Source: Vibrio splendidus (lineage in GTDB: Bacteria > Pseudomonadota > Gammaproteobacteria > Enterobacterales > Vibrionaceae). Taken from it: a stretch of 64,000 bases of DNA. The stretch covers positions 868,001-932,000 of the forward strand of contig NZ_AP025509.1 of the NCBI RefSeq assembly GCF_024347615.1, read 5' to 3'. This document shows positions 33,215-42,731 of this stretch, one piece after another; the first letter of the stretch is position 1; the number at the start of each line of letters is the position of its first letter. The translations under genes and the position numbers were made by a program. The notes under the pieces are model-generated. The model saw only the letters and a program-made list of their open reading frames with translations. It was not told the DNA's origin and did no database searches.

Positions 33215-33904
33215 CTATTTGAACTCATAGGTGTAAGACGCACCAACACTGTTATTTTCACCGAAATCGTCCTCAGCAAAAATAGTGAAGAAGTTGAATG
33301 ATTGAGCATCACTCAACTTGTAACTCGCGCCGACGCCAGCCCAATACCCTGAATAATCATCAGAGCCCATTGAACCACCACCGAAGCCCATGATAGACCA
33401 TTCATCCGTAATCGTTTTTAAGCCAAACGCACCAATGTAGCCACCGTGTGTTGAACTCGGCATCAACACATAGTCAGAACCAACATTATCGTCATCGAAA
33501 ACAGCTACTTCGCCGTCATTATAGCTGTAACCAGCCATAGGGAAGATTTGCCAACCGAACGGCTCAATATCGAAATAGCTCAGTGGTATAAATGTGCCAA
33601 TACTGTAGTTGTTCTTATAAGCATCGTTGTCATATTCAGAACGGCTAAAGTTGAAATTCACGATACCCATCGGCAACAGCCATGAACCGCCTAATCGCCA
33701 CTCTTCACCGTCCGCATTGACACGAGCATTGATCATTCGCGCTTCATCTAAACCAATAGAGCCTGAGAACTGCAAATTTTCGTTATAAGCAACGCCCGCT
33801 TTGGTCACGATTTTAGTCGGGTCGTCAGGGTGCTTCTCTTCAGAAAAAGCACCCGTCGAACCAAGCATTGCCGCAGCAACAAGTAATAGATTACGTAATG
33901 TCAT
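33215..33904 (-). CDS. Small outer-membrane beta-barrel protein of unknown function
   Basis: A 229-residue exported protein. The signal peptide (MTLRNLLLVAAAMLGSTGAFS) is followed by alternating amphipathic strands rich in Gly, Tyr and Asn (GGSWLLPMGIVNFNFSRS in part, GVGASYKLSDAQSFNFF in part). It ends SYTYEFK, with the aromatic C-terminal residue one before Lys, as in beta-barrels. Its start codon shares one base with the fadL-like stop (TAATG), so the two are translationally coupled. Coupling suggests a shared role in hydrophobic substrate uptake, but no family is recognised with confidence. Confidence 0.75.
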   Translation of the reverse strand: MTLRNLLLVAAAMLGSTGAFSEEKHPDDPTKIVTKAGVAYNENLQFSGSIGLDEARMINARVNADGEEWRLGGSWLLPMGIVNFNFSRSEYDNDAYKNNYSIGTFIPLSYFDIEPFGWQIFPMAGYSYNDGEVAVFDDDNVGSDYVLMPSSTHGGYIGAFGLKTITDEWSIMGFGGGSMGSDDYSGYWAGVGASYKLSDAQSFNFFTIFAEDDFGENNSVGASYTYEFK

Positions 33905-35106
33905 TAGAAGGTCGCACTAACCCCAACAAAGTGGATACGGCCGTCGAAAGAGCCATCTAACAAATTAACTTTTCCGAATCGACCATAACGATCCATCTCA
34001 ACCGATCCTAAATCAGCATATTCGTAGAACACGTCGATCAAGATATCATCCCAATACGTTGAAGCACCTACCGAGTAGCGATACTGTTCGCCAACAGGGA
34101 GGTCAACCCATTGCATTGATGGATCATCTTGTGGCGAGGTCTCGTAAGAGAAGCCCGCTTTTAAACGCCAGTCTGAATTCAATTGATAGTCTGCACCCAC
34201 CGCAAACTTCCAAACGTCATCCCAGTCACGTTTGATTGGAATTCCGCCTACAGGATTACCATCAACTGATGCACCGAAGTCTAATACTGTCTCGTCCCAC
34301 GCACTCCAGCGGTGGAACTGAATGCTAGCAAGCAGGTCAAGTTGAGAGTTCAATGCATAACTTGCACTGACATCGATGATTTCAGGAAGAGCAATATCTG
34401 TAGACAAAGAGTTAGCAACATTACCTAAACCTTTCACATCGTTATTGAATTCGTGTTCTAGCTTAGAGCGGTAACTTGCGCCCAACTTAAGTTTGTCTGT
34501 CGGTGTGTACATTACACCTAGGTTATAACCATAAGCCCAGTCAGTGTCTTGCTTTGCTGTGAAAACAGAGGATGACTGTTGTAACGCAGCCCAACTTAAC
34601 TGGATACCGGCACCAACCGACCACTGGTCATTCAGTTGGTAGCTTAGTGATGGGTTTACTTGCATCGCAGTGAGGGTGATATCTTCTAAGAGTTCAGCTC
34701 CCGCCCAATCACTGCCGTAATCAAGGCTAGAGCCCCCGACTGCACCCAGCGCGATACCAAGGTGTAATTTGTCTGTGACTTGATGCGCGTGGAAGGCACC
34801 AAATGAAGGCATGACTGAATGAGCTTTACCATCTTGCTTGTCGCCGTTGTCTTGATATTGCATCTCAAGATCAAACGCCATGGTATTGATCGTGGTTTTG
34901 CTTTCGCCCATATGAGACATAGTGGCTGGGTTGGTCCACATCGCCGCAGCCGAACGAGTATAAACACCGTCACCGGCACCAGTAGTACCGGCATTGGCGA
35001 CAACAGCTTCTTGTAAAAACAAACCACTTGCGAAAGCATTTAAGCTTGTAAAAATTGCGGTGGCAGCTAGCGAGTAAGTAAAAGTTTTGTTCATCAGATT
35101 GCTCAT
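33904..35106 (-). CDS. fadL: FadL/OmpP1-type outer-membrane fatty-acid transporter
   Basis: A 400-residue outer-membrane barrel of the FadL family that would let long-chain fatty acids or other hydrophobic compounds across. After the signal peptide (ending NAFA) comes the family's N-terminal hatch signature: SGLFLQEAVVANAGTTGAGDG, then AAAMWTNPATMS (NPA motif). About 14 strands follow, ending in Phe (VGVSATF). The start at 35106 has AAGG four bases upstream; a second ATG at 35094 is possible. Second gene of the crotonase-fadL-barrel operon. Vibrio carry several FadL paralogues, so the preferred substrate is uncertain. Confidence 0.92.
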   Translation of the reverse strand: MSNLMNKTFTYSLAATAIFTSLNAFASGLFLQEAVVANAGTTGAGDGVYTRSAAAMWTNPATMSHMGESKTTINTMAFDLEMQYQDNGDKQDGKAHSVMPSFGAFHAHQVTDKLHLGIALGAVGGSSLDYGSDWAGAELLEDITLTAMQVNPSLSYQLNDQWSVGAGIQLSWAALQQSSSVFTAKQDTDWAYGYNLGVMYTPTDKLKLGASYRSKLEHEFNNDVKGLGNVANSLSTDIALPEIIDVSASYALNSQLDLLASIQFHRWSAWDETVLDFGASVDGNPVGGIPIKRDWDDVWKFAVGADYQLNSDWRLKAGFSYETSPQDDPSMQWVDLPVGEQYRYSVGASTYWDDILIDVFYEYADLGSVEMDRYGRFGKVNLLDGSFDGRIHFVGVSATF

Positions 35107-35187
35107 TTAGCCTTAGACATTAAATTGCTCTAAGGTTACCGCAAAGCCCCATAAACAAATGGAATATCCGTTATTCCTGTACAAACG

Positions 35188-36000
35188 CTATTTGAACTTT
35201 CTCGCGACGTATGAACGTGGCTTGTCTCGATGAATTTCACGTTGAGCAGCGATTGCTCTATTCTTGCCTAACCCTACCTTTATCTGATACCAGGTCTCGT
35301 AAAACACTGCCATGCCAGGGCTTGACCACCAAGTCTTGTTGTAGAGTTTCTTATTAGCAGCGACAACATCTGGCGACCGATTCGCACACTCAAGTGCCAA
35401 CGCATAAGCTTCAGCGTAAGGATCTTCGGCAATCTTGGTTACCAGTCCATAGTCTTTCGCTGTTTCACAGTCGATCTCTTTAGCGGTCATCGCCATTTCT
35501 AAGGTGTGATCTTTACGCATTAGCTCTCGAAATGCGATGGCGCCTCCCATGTCAGGAATCAAACCCCATTTGGCTTCCAATATCGAGAAAGTCGCGTCTG
35601 GACTGGCCATCCTAAAATCACCACCACTGGCTAATTGAAGGCCGCCTCCCCAACAACGACCATGAATCGCAAAAATGACAGGACATGGGATCTCTCGCCA
35701 ACCAAGCGAAAAGTGCTGCGCAGCATTAGGTAATGTCGGTAACCATTTGAACAAAAGCTTCATCGCCCCAACTTTACTGTTCAATAACGATTTAACATCT
35801 AAGCCAGAACAAAAATCGGAACCACTGCCCTTAACAATAACAGCTCGAATATCTCTGTTCTTCTTGAGCTCACTTATCATGTCATTAACGGCTTCAAACA
35901 TCGCCATATCAATAGCATTGAGCTTATCGGGTCGATTCAACACAACCGTCGCAATTTGGTTTTCATCGATAGAATAAGTAATACGATCGAGGTTTGGCAT
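35188..36000 (-). CDS. Crotonase-family enoyl-CoA hydratase/isomerase
   Basis: A 270-residue acyl-CoA enzyme with the crotonase fold. The N-terminal strand-helix pattern TVVLNRPDKLNAID leads to the oxyanion-hole segments SDFCSGLD and IHGRCWGGG. The residue aligning with the first catalytic acid (Glu144 of rat hydratase, Asp in dienoyl-CoA isomerase) is Gln122. The second is Glu142, and Asp150 sits where dienoyl-CoA isomerases have their third acid. It may therefore be an isomerase-like or altered enzyme rather than a standard hydratase. AAGGTAG precedes the ATG. It is the first gene of a probable operon with fadL, which fits fatty-acid degradation. Confidence 0.88.
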   Translation of the reverse strand: MPNLDRITYSIDENQIATVVLNRPDKLNAIDMAMFEAVNDMISELKKNRDIRAVIVKGSGSDFCSGLDVKSLLNSKVGAMKLLFKWLPTLPNAAQHFSLGWREIPCPVIFAIHGRCWGGGLQLASGGDFRMASPDATFSILEAKWGLIPDMGGAIAFRELMRKDHTLEMAMTAKEIDCETAKDYGLVTKIAEDPYAEAYALALECANRSPDVVAANKKLYNKTWWSSPGMAVFYETWYQIKVGLGKNRAIAAQREIHRDKPRSYVARKFK

Positions 36001-36124
36001 GGTGGCTACCTTATAAGTGGTCAGACCTTTAGATTATACATTTTATTAACATATGCCAAACTTGCACATTAAGAAGCGAGACCTGTGTTGCTTAACGCCG
36101 CCCCCTTACACAAACAACATCAAT

Positions 36125-36161
36125 AAAAAAGCAGTGATGGATCGCTCTATTCACTGCTTTT
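36125..36161 (-). terminator. Terminator of the ferric-hydroxamate operon
   Basis: AAAAGCAGTGA (36127-36137) pairs with TCACTGCTTTT (36151-36161). On the minus strand the stem ends in TTTTTT, about 80 bases past the fhuB stop. Confidence 0.85.
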
Positions 36162-36237
36162 CATTCGTAGCTTTTATTGCCAGTAGCTTTGAATACCAGT
36201 AGCTTTGATAATCAAGGACTCTCAGTTTTGGTAGAAC

Positions 36238-38232
36238 CTATGTTCTTCGAGATTTCAATAACAAGAAGATGAAGTAGCTACCACCAATAATGGAAACTAA
36301 CGTCCCTGCCGCAAGCTGCGCCGGAAACACCACCACTTGCCCTAACCAGTCTGCAAATAGCATGAGTGCAGCACCAATTAAAAACGACAAGATGATCTGC
36401 TCTCGAACCAAACGAGCCCCCACCATTGCAGCGATATGCGGAGCTAACAAGCCGACAAACGCAACAGGCCCCATGGTGGTTGTCACGACCGAACATAAGA
36501 TCGCAACAATGCACAACAACGCCACGTAAGCGATATTGATATTCAACCCTCTGGCACTCGCGAACTGACGTCCAGTCGCAATTAAGGTCACCCAACGACT
36601 CAGCAGCAGAGCCACACCAATAGAAGCCGTGATCACAATGGTCATAATTACTGCCGACTCAGGTTCAACACGATAGGTAGACCCTGCTAACCAAGCCAAT
36701 AAAGTATATTTCCCCTCACCCACTCGCGTTAAAGAGAATTGCACCAAAGCTTCCAATACCGCGGTCAGCGAAATACCAGTGAGGATCAAAATCGATGGCG
36801 CGAACTGATGCTTCTTGCCAAGGAACAATAACAAACAGAGTGCAATCGCACTGCCCAGAAACGCAACCCACGGGCTTAGCGAGTGAATCGAATAGCCCAT
36901 GAATAAGCTACTGAAAATCAACGCCAGAACCGCACCCGCCGACACACCAAGAATATCTGGGCTTGCGAGCGGGTTGTAGACCAATCTTTGTAAAATCACA
37001 CCCGCCACCGCTAAGCCGCCACCAGCGAATATCGCGGTTAACATTCTAGGCCAACGAATAGACCATTCAAATGCGTCTGGAATAACAAAGTAGCCCATAT
37101 CAGAAGAAGGCTGAGACAATGAACTCAACGCCAGCAACCCGAAAATCATTGTGCCCAACAAGAAGTAAGCCACTGATGAAATAAACTTTGGACCTTTAGG
37201 CATCGAGAAAAACAGCTGATCTTGGGCAGATAACTGCTTTCTCGCAATAATAATCAATGCAGGAGCACCAATCACTGCGGTTGCTGTCCCTGTTGGAATC
37301 ATATCCAAAGACCATTGTGCCAAGAAGATCGCCAAGCTGTCAGTGACACACAGCAGTAACGCACCTAATACACAGCTTGCGATGAGTTCAGATTTCGCCT
37401 TTAGAAAACCTAGATGCCTAGCAATGTTCGGAGCAATCAAGCCGATAAAGCTGATCACGCCCACTGAGGTAATCGACACAGACACCAACCAAACGCCAAC
37501 CGCCATCAATACAAAGAATGTCGTTCCGATGTTAAGGCCACGCGCTGCTGCCCCTTCTGTGCCGATGGAAAGCAGAGTCAGAACTCGTGGCGCCAACAAG
37601 AATATGGCAAAAATCGGCAACAGCTTAGGCATCAACCACAGCACTTGTTCCCAGCCATTTTGCCCTAGGTCGCCCGCTCCCCATACAAACAGATTCTGTG
37701 CGTACTGGTCGTTAAGCAGAATAATCGCCGTTGCAAATGCCCCTAGCAACAAGTTGACCGCCATGCCCGCCAATACAATTGGCAAGCCGCTCATGTTTTT
37801 GATTCCGACAATCGAAACAATCAGCCCCATCGCAAGCAGCGCACCAACTAGAGCAAACCAAACTGAATACTGAGCGACCAACATCGGCGCGACCACATTC
37901 AGAATAACCAGACCAAGCCATGCACCTGACGACGTACCTAAGGTTAGCGGCGACATCATGCGATTTTGTGTCAGTTGTTGAAACAAGCTGCCGATGGTGC
38001 CAAGTGTTGCGCCAACCAAGATTGCCATCACCAAGCGAGGTAAGTTGACATAGGCTAACGCCATCAACTCGAATGAATCATCAACCATTAAGTTGAATGT
38101 TGCGATATCACTGATCTGTGAGGCTTGCTGAAGCAACTCTCCAATAGGGCCAAATTCCGACTGCCCTAACCATAAATGAACAAGAGCAGCACAAAGCAGC
38201 GCAGCCCCCATCATAAAACTACTGGATTTCAT
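36238..38232 (-). CDS. fhuB: Ferric-hydroxamate ABC permease, fused double length
   Basis: A 664-residue inner-membrane permease made of two BtuCD-type halves in one chain (about 1-330 and 340-664), as in FhuB. Both halves carry the FecCD permease signatures: RLVMAILVGATLGTIGSLFQ and GLIAPNIARHLG in the first; RMLTAIFAGGGLAVAGVILQ and GLLAPHIAAMVG in the second (all within a run of about 20 helices). It imports iron-hydroxamate siderophores with the FhuC-like ATPase encoded at 43574 and the binding protein encoded just upstream, whose stop lies two bases before this ATG. GGAG lies five bases before the start. Confidence 0.95.
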   Translation of the reverse strand: MKSSSFMMGAALLCAALVHLWLGQSEFGPIGELLQQASQISDIATFNLMVDDSFELMALAYVNLPRLVMAILVGATLGTIGSLFQQLTQNRMMSPLTLGTSSGAWLGLVILNVVAPMLVAQYSVWFALVGALLAMGLIVSIVGIKNMSGLPIVLAGMAVNLLLGAFATAIILLNDQYAQNLFVWGAGDLGQNGWEQVLWLMPKLLPIFAIFLLAPRVLTLLSIGTEGAAARGLNIGTTFFVLMAVGVWLVSVSITSVGVISFIGLIAPNIARHLGFLKAKSELIASCVLGALLLCVTDSLAIFLAQWSLDMIPTGTATAVIGAPALIIIARKQLSAQDQLFFSMPKGPKFISSVAYFLLGTMIFGLLALSSLSQPSSDMGYFVIPDAFEWSIRWPRMLTAIFAGGGLAVAGVILQRLVYNPLASPDILGVSAGAVLALIFSSLFMGYSIHSLSPWVAFLGSAIALCLLLFLGKKHQFAPSILILTGISLTAVLEALVQFSLTRVGEGKYTLLAWLAGSTYRVEPESAVIMTIVITASIGVALLLSRWVTLIATGRQFASARGLNINIAYVALLCIVAILCSVVTTTMGPVAFVGLLAPHIAAMVGARLVREQIILSFLIGAALMLFADWLGQVVVFPAQLAAGTLVSIIGGSYFIFLLLKSRRT

Positions 38233-38234
38233 TA

Positions 38235-39170
38235 CTACTCCGCTAGCGTCAGCAGCGATTGCGCCATAGCTTCAACGTTATACAAAATCGACATGGCACC
38301 GCCGTAACTCCAACTTGCCGCGACTGGGCTAAATTGACCATTGCGAACGAAAGGCATGCTTTTCCAAACAGGAGAACGGTCTAGCTTGTCTTGATATGGG
38401 AAAGGTTCAAAGTAAAGCGCAATACCCTTCTTCACGTTCTTAAGCTCGGTCATGCGTTTTTGACTGATACCCCACTGACTTGCAGGAAGATCCATAGCGT
38501 TCTCAAAGCCTAGCTGTTCAAGTGCGTATTGTGGAATAGAGTTATCGCCGTAAATGAACACCGATGTGGTGCTCGCAAAACGGAAAGAGGTCACTTTCGG
38601 TTTGTCGCCCGGATACGCTTTATCCAGTTCAGCCTTAAGGACAGCGATACGCTCATCCATTGCGGCCAGCTTTTGGTTCGCTTGTTCTTCTTTACCAAGC
38701 AACTGTCCGATCTTCTTGAAGTTCTCGATAGCAGCCGCTGCATTGCTGTGCAGGTCACTGTACGTTTGGTAGTAAAGCACGGGCGCAATTTCAGAAAGTC
38801 GTTCCTGAAGATCTTTCTGAGGAGAAGCGATAAGAATCACATCAGGGTTTAGCTTCTTCAAAGCAGAAAAATTAGGCTCAGTTCGAGTGCCAATATCTGC
38901 CACGCCTTCTGGAATCGCAGGTTGAACAACCCAATCTGTATAGCCAGCGATATCAGGCACTGCCACTGGTGTTACACCGAGTTCAATCACTTGTTCAGCA
39001 ATGTCCCAGTTCAGCGCAGCCACTCTAACAGGCTGAGCTTCAAGGGTTTTAACCCCCTCACTGTCTTCAACTTGAAAGTTGGCCACCGCTTGAGCTGATA
39101 ACAACAAGCTCAATGAGACAATGAACGAACTCACTTTAGGAAAACGAGAAGTAAAATAGTTGGCTTTCAT
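38235..39170 (-). CDS. fhuD: Iron-siderophore periplasmic binding protein, FhuD-like
   Basis: A 311-residue class III periplasmic binding protein. The signal peptide is SSFIVSLSLLLSAQAVA after a basic start. The mature domain shows VRVAALNWDIAEQVIELGVTP (partly quoted), the NPDVILIAS strand, a long backbone helix and the second lobe (FGSP-like SVFIYGDNSIPQYALEQLG). I place the start at the ATG 39170; a TTG 39 bases upstream would lengthen the signal region. It lies between the receptor, from which it is separated by a terminator-like hairpin, and fhuB. It would deliver ferric hydroxamates to FhuB. Confidence 0.92.
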   Translation of the reverse strand: MKANYFTSRFPKVSSFIVSLSLLLSAQAVANFQVEDSEGVKTLEAQPVRVAALNWDIAEQVIELGVTPVAVPDIAGYTDWVVQPAIPEGVADIGTRTEPNFSALKKLNPDVILIASPQKDLQERLSEIAPVLYYQTYSDLHSNAAAAIENFKKIGQLLGKEEQANQKLAAMDERIAVLKAELDKAYPGDKPKVTSFRFASTTSVFIYGDNSIPQYALEQLGFENAMDLPASQWGISQKRMTELKNVKKGIALYFEPFPYQDKLDRSPVWKSMPFVRNGQFSPVAASWSYGGAMSILYNVEAMAQSLLTLAE

Positions 39171-39206
39171 ATAATCACTGTCACTTTTTAAGTGTTTATT
39201 TAACGA

Positions 39207-39231
39207 CAAAAGCAGCCTACACAGGCTGCTT
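39207..39231 (-). terminator. Terminator/attenuator after the receptor gene
   Basis: AGCAGCCT/AGGCTGCT 8-bp perfect stem with loop ACAC (39211-39230), followed on the minus strand by TTTTGTCG. It sits 22 bases after the receptor stop and should lower, not abolish, transcription into fhuD-fhuB. Confidence 0.8.
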
Positions 39232-39252
39232 AGATTTATGTATTCAAATGAA

Positions 39253-41400
39253 TTAGAACTCGTAGTTCACGCTGAGCTCTACAGACTGCTCAGCACCGAA
39301 CCAACAGTTCGATTGGTCGTAGCAGGTGTAGTACTCTTCATTAAACAGGTTATTAACGAGCAAGTTAGCCGTTGCACCTGACAGAGTTTCACTTGCTTCC
39401 CCTAGGTCATAACCCACAGAGATATCAACGACAGTGTAAGACGGCACTTTCCCTTGAGTATTGGTTGCATCCATCTCCATGTCACCCATGTAACGAGCAC
39501 CTGCACTGAAGCGAGTTCCTGCTAAAGCACCACCGTACACATAGTAGTTACTCCACAAATTCGCAGCGTGTGTCGGTACGTAAATTGGTGTCGTTCCTTC
39601 TAGATCCGGGTTTGCATCTTCCGTTACTTCCATATCAACGTATGTATAGCTCGCATTAACATCCCAGTTGTCCGTTGCAAACCATCGGCCTTCAACTTCC
39701 ACACCTTGAGAACGCACTTCGCCTAACTGAATCTTAGAGCGATACGTTGGATCCGATGGATCGGCAGCAATTGAATCTTTCTTAGTAATGTAAAAGTATG
39801 ATGCTGTAAGTTGCTGTGCCATATCAGCAGACAGGTATTTCACACCTAGTTCGACTTGCTCACCCAGCTGAGGTTTCAACGAGTTACCGTTGATATCAGT
39901 ACCAGCAGCTGGCTCAAAACTCGTCGCGTAACTTACAAATGGAGAGATGCCATTATCTAACTCATACAAGGCACCTACGCGGTAAGAGAACTGATTGTGA
40001 TCCGCTTTTTCTGTGCCATCGCTTGTTGGGTAAGTACTCGTTTTATCGTCACTCGCTTTGAACATGTCGTAACGTCCACCAGCAAGTAAAACCAGCGCGT
40101 CGTAGCGAACTTGATCTTGGAAATACAAGCCCAGTTGCTCGGTCGTGATGTCATGTGATTCACGATAATTCTCTTGTAGCTGACTCTTATCAAGCAAGTC
40201 ATTATTTGGGTTGTATGCGTTAAATCCGTAGAAACCAGCGTTCGCGGTGAACTCTTGATACAAAGAGTCACCTGTTAGCTTTAGGTAGTCGACACCGAAT
40301 AGTAAATTGTGCTCTAAGCCACTAATTTCGACGCGGCCTGAAACTTGGTTATCGATAACAAAGCTTTGAGAGTCTTCATCCGTGCTATACACATTTCGAA
40401 TTAAGCTACCAGTTGCGGCGTTAAAATTCGTACCGCGATGGTAGGTGTTTTCTTGATATAGCGACGCATCGGAATAACGAGCGTTCTGAAGGAAAGTCCA
40501 GCTGTCATTGAATTGGTGGTTAATCTTATAGCCAACCATCAACACTTCACGTTCGAATTTACTCCAGTTCTTGTCGCCCATGGACACAGATGGATCACTT
40601 GCCTTCAATACTTCGAGCGGCATTGCAGAGTTAGTACCCATTGACGGATCATTCTGATAGTAAAGATTGAAGTTAATAAGTGTTCTATCAGATACCTGCC
40701 AATCTAGCGATGGAGCAATCACATAACGCTCTTCTTCAGCGTTATCAACTTGACTGTCTTGTTTACGAGCGAGTGCAACTAAACGATATGAAAAGTCACT
40801 GTCACCTAACTGACCTGAAGTATCAATTGACGCTTCCATCAAGTTTCTTGAGCCTGTAGATACACCCACTTTTGTCAACCCGTCTTCTTGCGGTGCCTTC
40901 GCGATCATGTTGACCATACCACCCGGCGGCATCGATCCATACAACACAGACGTAGGGCCTTTAAACACTTCAACTTGCTGAATCGCAATAGGGTCGATCT
41001 GAGGTTGCAGGTTCCATCCAGTCAGGAACGGCAGAATCAAGCCATCGTAGTAACTCTGATTGTTACTAAACCCACGAATCGAGAACGTATCGTACATGGT
41101 TACTGATGCGCCCTTTTGCTCAGTCACAACACCCGGCGCGTATCTAAGCGCTTGGTTAAGAGACTTTACACCTCGTTGCTCTAACTGTTCTTCATCAATG
41201 ACTGTAATACCTTGAGGTGTTTCTTCTGGCTCAAGTGCCGATTTAGTTGCTGTATTACGATAGGCTTTACCCATAATAGTGACAGTTTCTACATTCGAAT
41301 CTGCCGCAGTAACGGTTTCTTCCGCCAATGCTTGCGCTGAGAACGCAGTCAGCAACGCTACTGCCAATGATGAATACTTAAAACGAGTGTGAGTGGTCAT
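39253..41400 (-). CDS. fhuA: TonB-dependent ferric-hydroxamate siderophore receptor
   Basis: A 715-residue outer-membrane receptor. The signal peptide ends SAQALA. A possible TonB box (ETVTIMG) follows, then the plug domain (TPQGITVIDEEQL, SIRGFSNN, VEVFKGPTSVLYGSMPPGGMVNM in part) and a 22-strand barrel ending in Phe (SVNYEF). Near the C-terminus the NNLFNEEYYTCYDQSNCWFG region holds a Cys pair also present in FhuA-type receptors (quoted in part). Together with FhuB/FhuD/FhuC/FhuF-like genes this indicates ferrichrome or another hydroxamate. The exact siderophore is not readable. A Fur-box-like site lies about 30 bases upstream of the start, so iron repression is expected. Confidence 0.93.
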   Translation of the reverse strand: MTTHTRFKYSSLAVALLTAFSAQALAEETVTAADSNVETVTIMGKAYRNTATKSALEPEETPQGITVIDEEQLEQRGVKSLNQALRYAPGVVTEQKGASVTMYDTFSIRGFSNNQSYYDGLILPFLTGWNLQPQIDPIAIQQVEVFKGPTSVLYGSMPPGGMVNMIAKAPQEDGLTKVGVSTGSRNLMEASIDTSGQLGDSDFSYRLVALARKQDSQVDNAEEERYVIAPSLDWQVSDRTLINFNLYYQNDPSMGTNSAMPLEVLKASDPSVSMGDKNWSKFEREVLMVGYKINHQFNDSWTFLQNARYSDASLYQENTYHRGTNFNAATGSLIRNVYSTDEDSQSFVIDNQVSGRVEISGLEHNLLFGVDYLKLTGDSLYQEFTANAGFYGFNAYNPNNDLLDKSQLQENYRESHDITTEQLGLYFQDQVRYDALVLLAGGRYDMFKASDDKTSTYPTSDGTEKADHNQFSYRVGALYELDNGISPFVSYATSFEPAAGTDINGNSLKPQLGEQVELGVKYLSADMAQQLTASYFYITKKDSIAADPSDPTYRSKIQLGEVRSQGVEVEGRWFATDNWDVNASYTYVDMEVTEDANPDLEGTTPIYVPTHAANLWSNYYVYGGALAGTRFSAGARYMGDMEMDATNTQGKVPSYTVVDISVGYDLGEASETLSGATANLLVNNLFNEEYYTCYDQSNCWFGAEQSVELSVNYEF

Positions 41401-41428
41401 AATTCCCTCGGTACCAATGCTTAATATA

Positions 41429-41447
41429 AATAATAATAAATCTCATT
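41429..41447 (-). promoter_or_regulatory. Candidate Fur box for the receptor operon
   Basis: Read on the minus strand: AATGAGATTTATTATTATT. It matches 15 of 19 positions of AATGATAATCATTATCATT. It lies 29-47 bases upstream of the receptor start, where a repressor would block RNA polymerase. Confidence 0.65.
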
Positions 41448-41606
41448 TGCATTGTATGTATCTAGAGGTGGGATAATTAACAATTTGGTGCAAATTCAAA
41501 AAGAACTTGACCTATTTTTAGTAGAAAACGGTCAATTGGTGATTTAAAAGACAATTGACCCTATTGATAGGAAGGCTTTGCTAGAAGAGAGTGAGCGGGA
41601 ATATGA

Positions 41607-42515
41607 CTACGATTTAATAATAGGAACCCAGTACTCCATTTCAGCGTCAGAGGCATGTGCTTGATAGGCAAACGGGTACACTTCAAGCTCATATCCATCG
41701 ACGCCACGATAACCTGAACTTGGCATCCAATTCAGCACAAACCAACTCAAGGTGTGTCGTAAATTCTCAATTGGACCACAGTGCTTCACTACAGCATAAG
41801 TTTGCTTAGGAACCGTCAGTACCTCTAACCTTTCAGAGATAATACTCGGTAATTGCGGGATTGAAATGCCTTCCTGAAGTTCTACCCCTGCCCAATAGTG
41901 AATATTAGTCCCGTCAAAGCAAGACTGAGTCAGATCAACCACGCCAATGAACTGGAGCACGTTGTCGTCAGGGATCTCAACCTCACCTTCTAAACGTGAC
42001 CATAACTGAGGGACTTTCTGAGCGAAGTCTTGCGTGAGTGAAAACAGACCACTGATTTCTGATGTCATACCTTTCACTAGGAAAGACTCTCTTTCATCAA
42101 TGCGCACTTCCACAAAGCTTAACGCCCCTTTTTCAGAAGTACTCGCTGTTTCAGATACTTGTATCGGCTTTCTTAGTCCGACTCTTTTGCCTGCTTTTCT
42201 ATACTGACTTGGGCTAGACCCAAACATCTGCTTAAACGAGCGGCTAAAGCTTATTTCTGAATTGAACCCGAGCCCAAGAGCAATATCTATCACGCGCTCT
42301 TTTCCATCAAGCAGGTGTTCTGCAGCTTGGCTTAATTTTAGCTCTCTCACATAGTTAGCCACAGTAAGCCCTGTTTCGGCTTGAAACACTCTCTGAAGCT
42401 GCCAACGAGACCAACAGCTTTGTGTCGCAATATCTTCTAACGATAGCGAGGAGCTAAGGTTCGAATGGATATAGGTTAAAACGCGACTGATACGACCAAA
42501 TGCAGGTGTGTTCAT
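41607..42515 (-). CDS. AraC-family regulator with GyrI-like ligand domain
   Basis: A 302-residue regulator of the Rob/MarA-GyrI type. The two helix-turn-helix motifs are N-terminal (SLEDIATQSCWSRWQLQRVF and VIDIALGLGFNSEISFSRSF). Downstream, FKQMFGSSPSQYRK is the AraC family signature. Residues ~130-302 form a GyrI-like effector-binding domain (VKGMTSEISG ... YAVVKHCGPIENL ... LEVYPF). It sits between the receptor gene and the divergent fhuF-like gene. Regulation of siderophore uptake by the bound ligand is therefore a reasonable inference. A regulator with the DNA-binding domain first and GyrI domain last is usual for this subgroup. Confidence 0.9.
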   Translation of the reverse strand: MNTPAFGRISRVLTYIHSNLSSSLSLEDIATQSCWSRWQLQRVFQAETGLTVANYVRELKLSQAAEHLLDGKERVIDIALGLGFNSEISFSRSFKQMFGSSPSQYRKAGKRVGLRKPIQVSETASTSEKGALSFVEVRIDERESFLVKGMTSEISGLFSLTQDFAQKVPQLWSRLEGEVEIPDDNVLQFIGVVDLTQSCFDGTNIHYWAGVELQEGISIPQLPSIISERLEVLTVPKQTYAVVKHCGPIENLRHTLSWFVLNWMPSSGYRGVDGYELEVYPFAYQAHASDAEMEYWVPIIKS

Positions 42516-42703
42516 ATTTAAGCTTTTATATTCTCTATAGTTGGCAGCGATATATTCGATTCACCAATACTTTTATCATTTAAAGCGGCTTTTATCACTC
42601 AAAAAAGAAGTACTCATATGTGTTCTATAAAATAACCAAAAGACAGAGACACCGAGTAGATGCTCCATTTTGTATGGTTATCCTCGATTATGTTCGTTAT
42701 GAT

Positions 42704-42722
42704 AACGCTACTGATTCTCATT
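42704..42722 (+). promoter_or_regulatory. Candidate Fur box upstream of the fhuF-like gene
   Basis: AACGCTACTGATTCTCATT matches 14 of 19 positions of AATGATAATCATTATCATT. It lies 10 bases before the proposed start of the reductase gene, in the region shared with the AraC gene. Confidence 0.55.
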
Positions 42723-42731
42723 TAATGGTTT

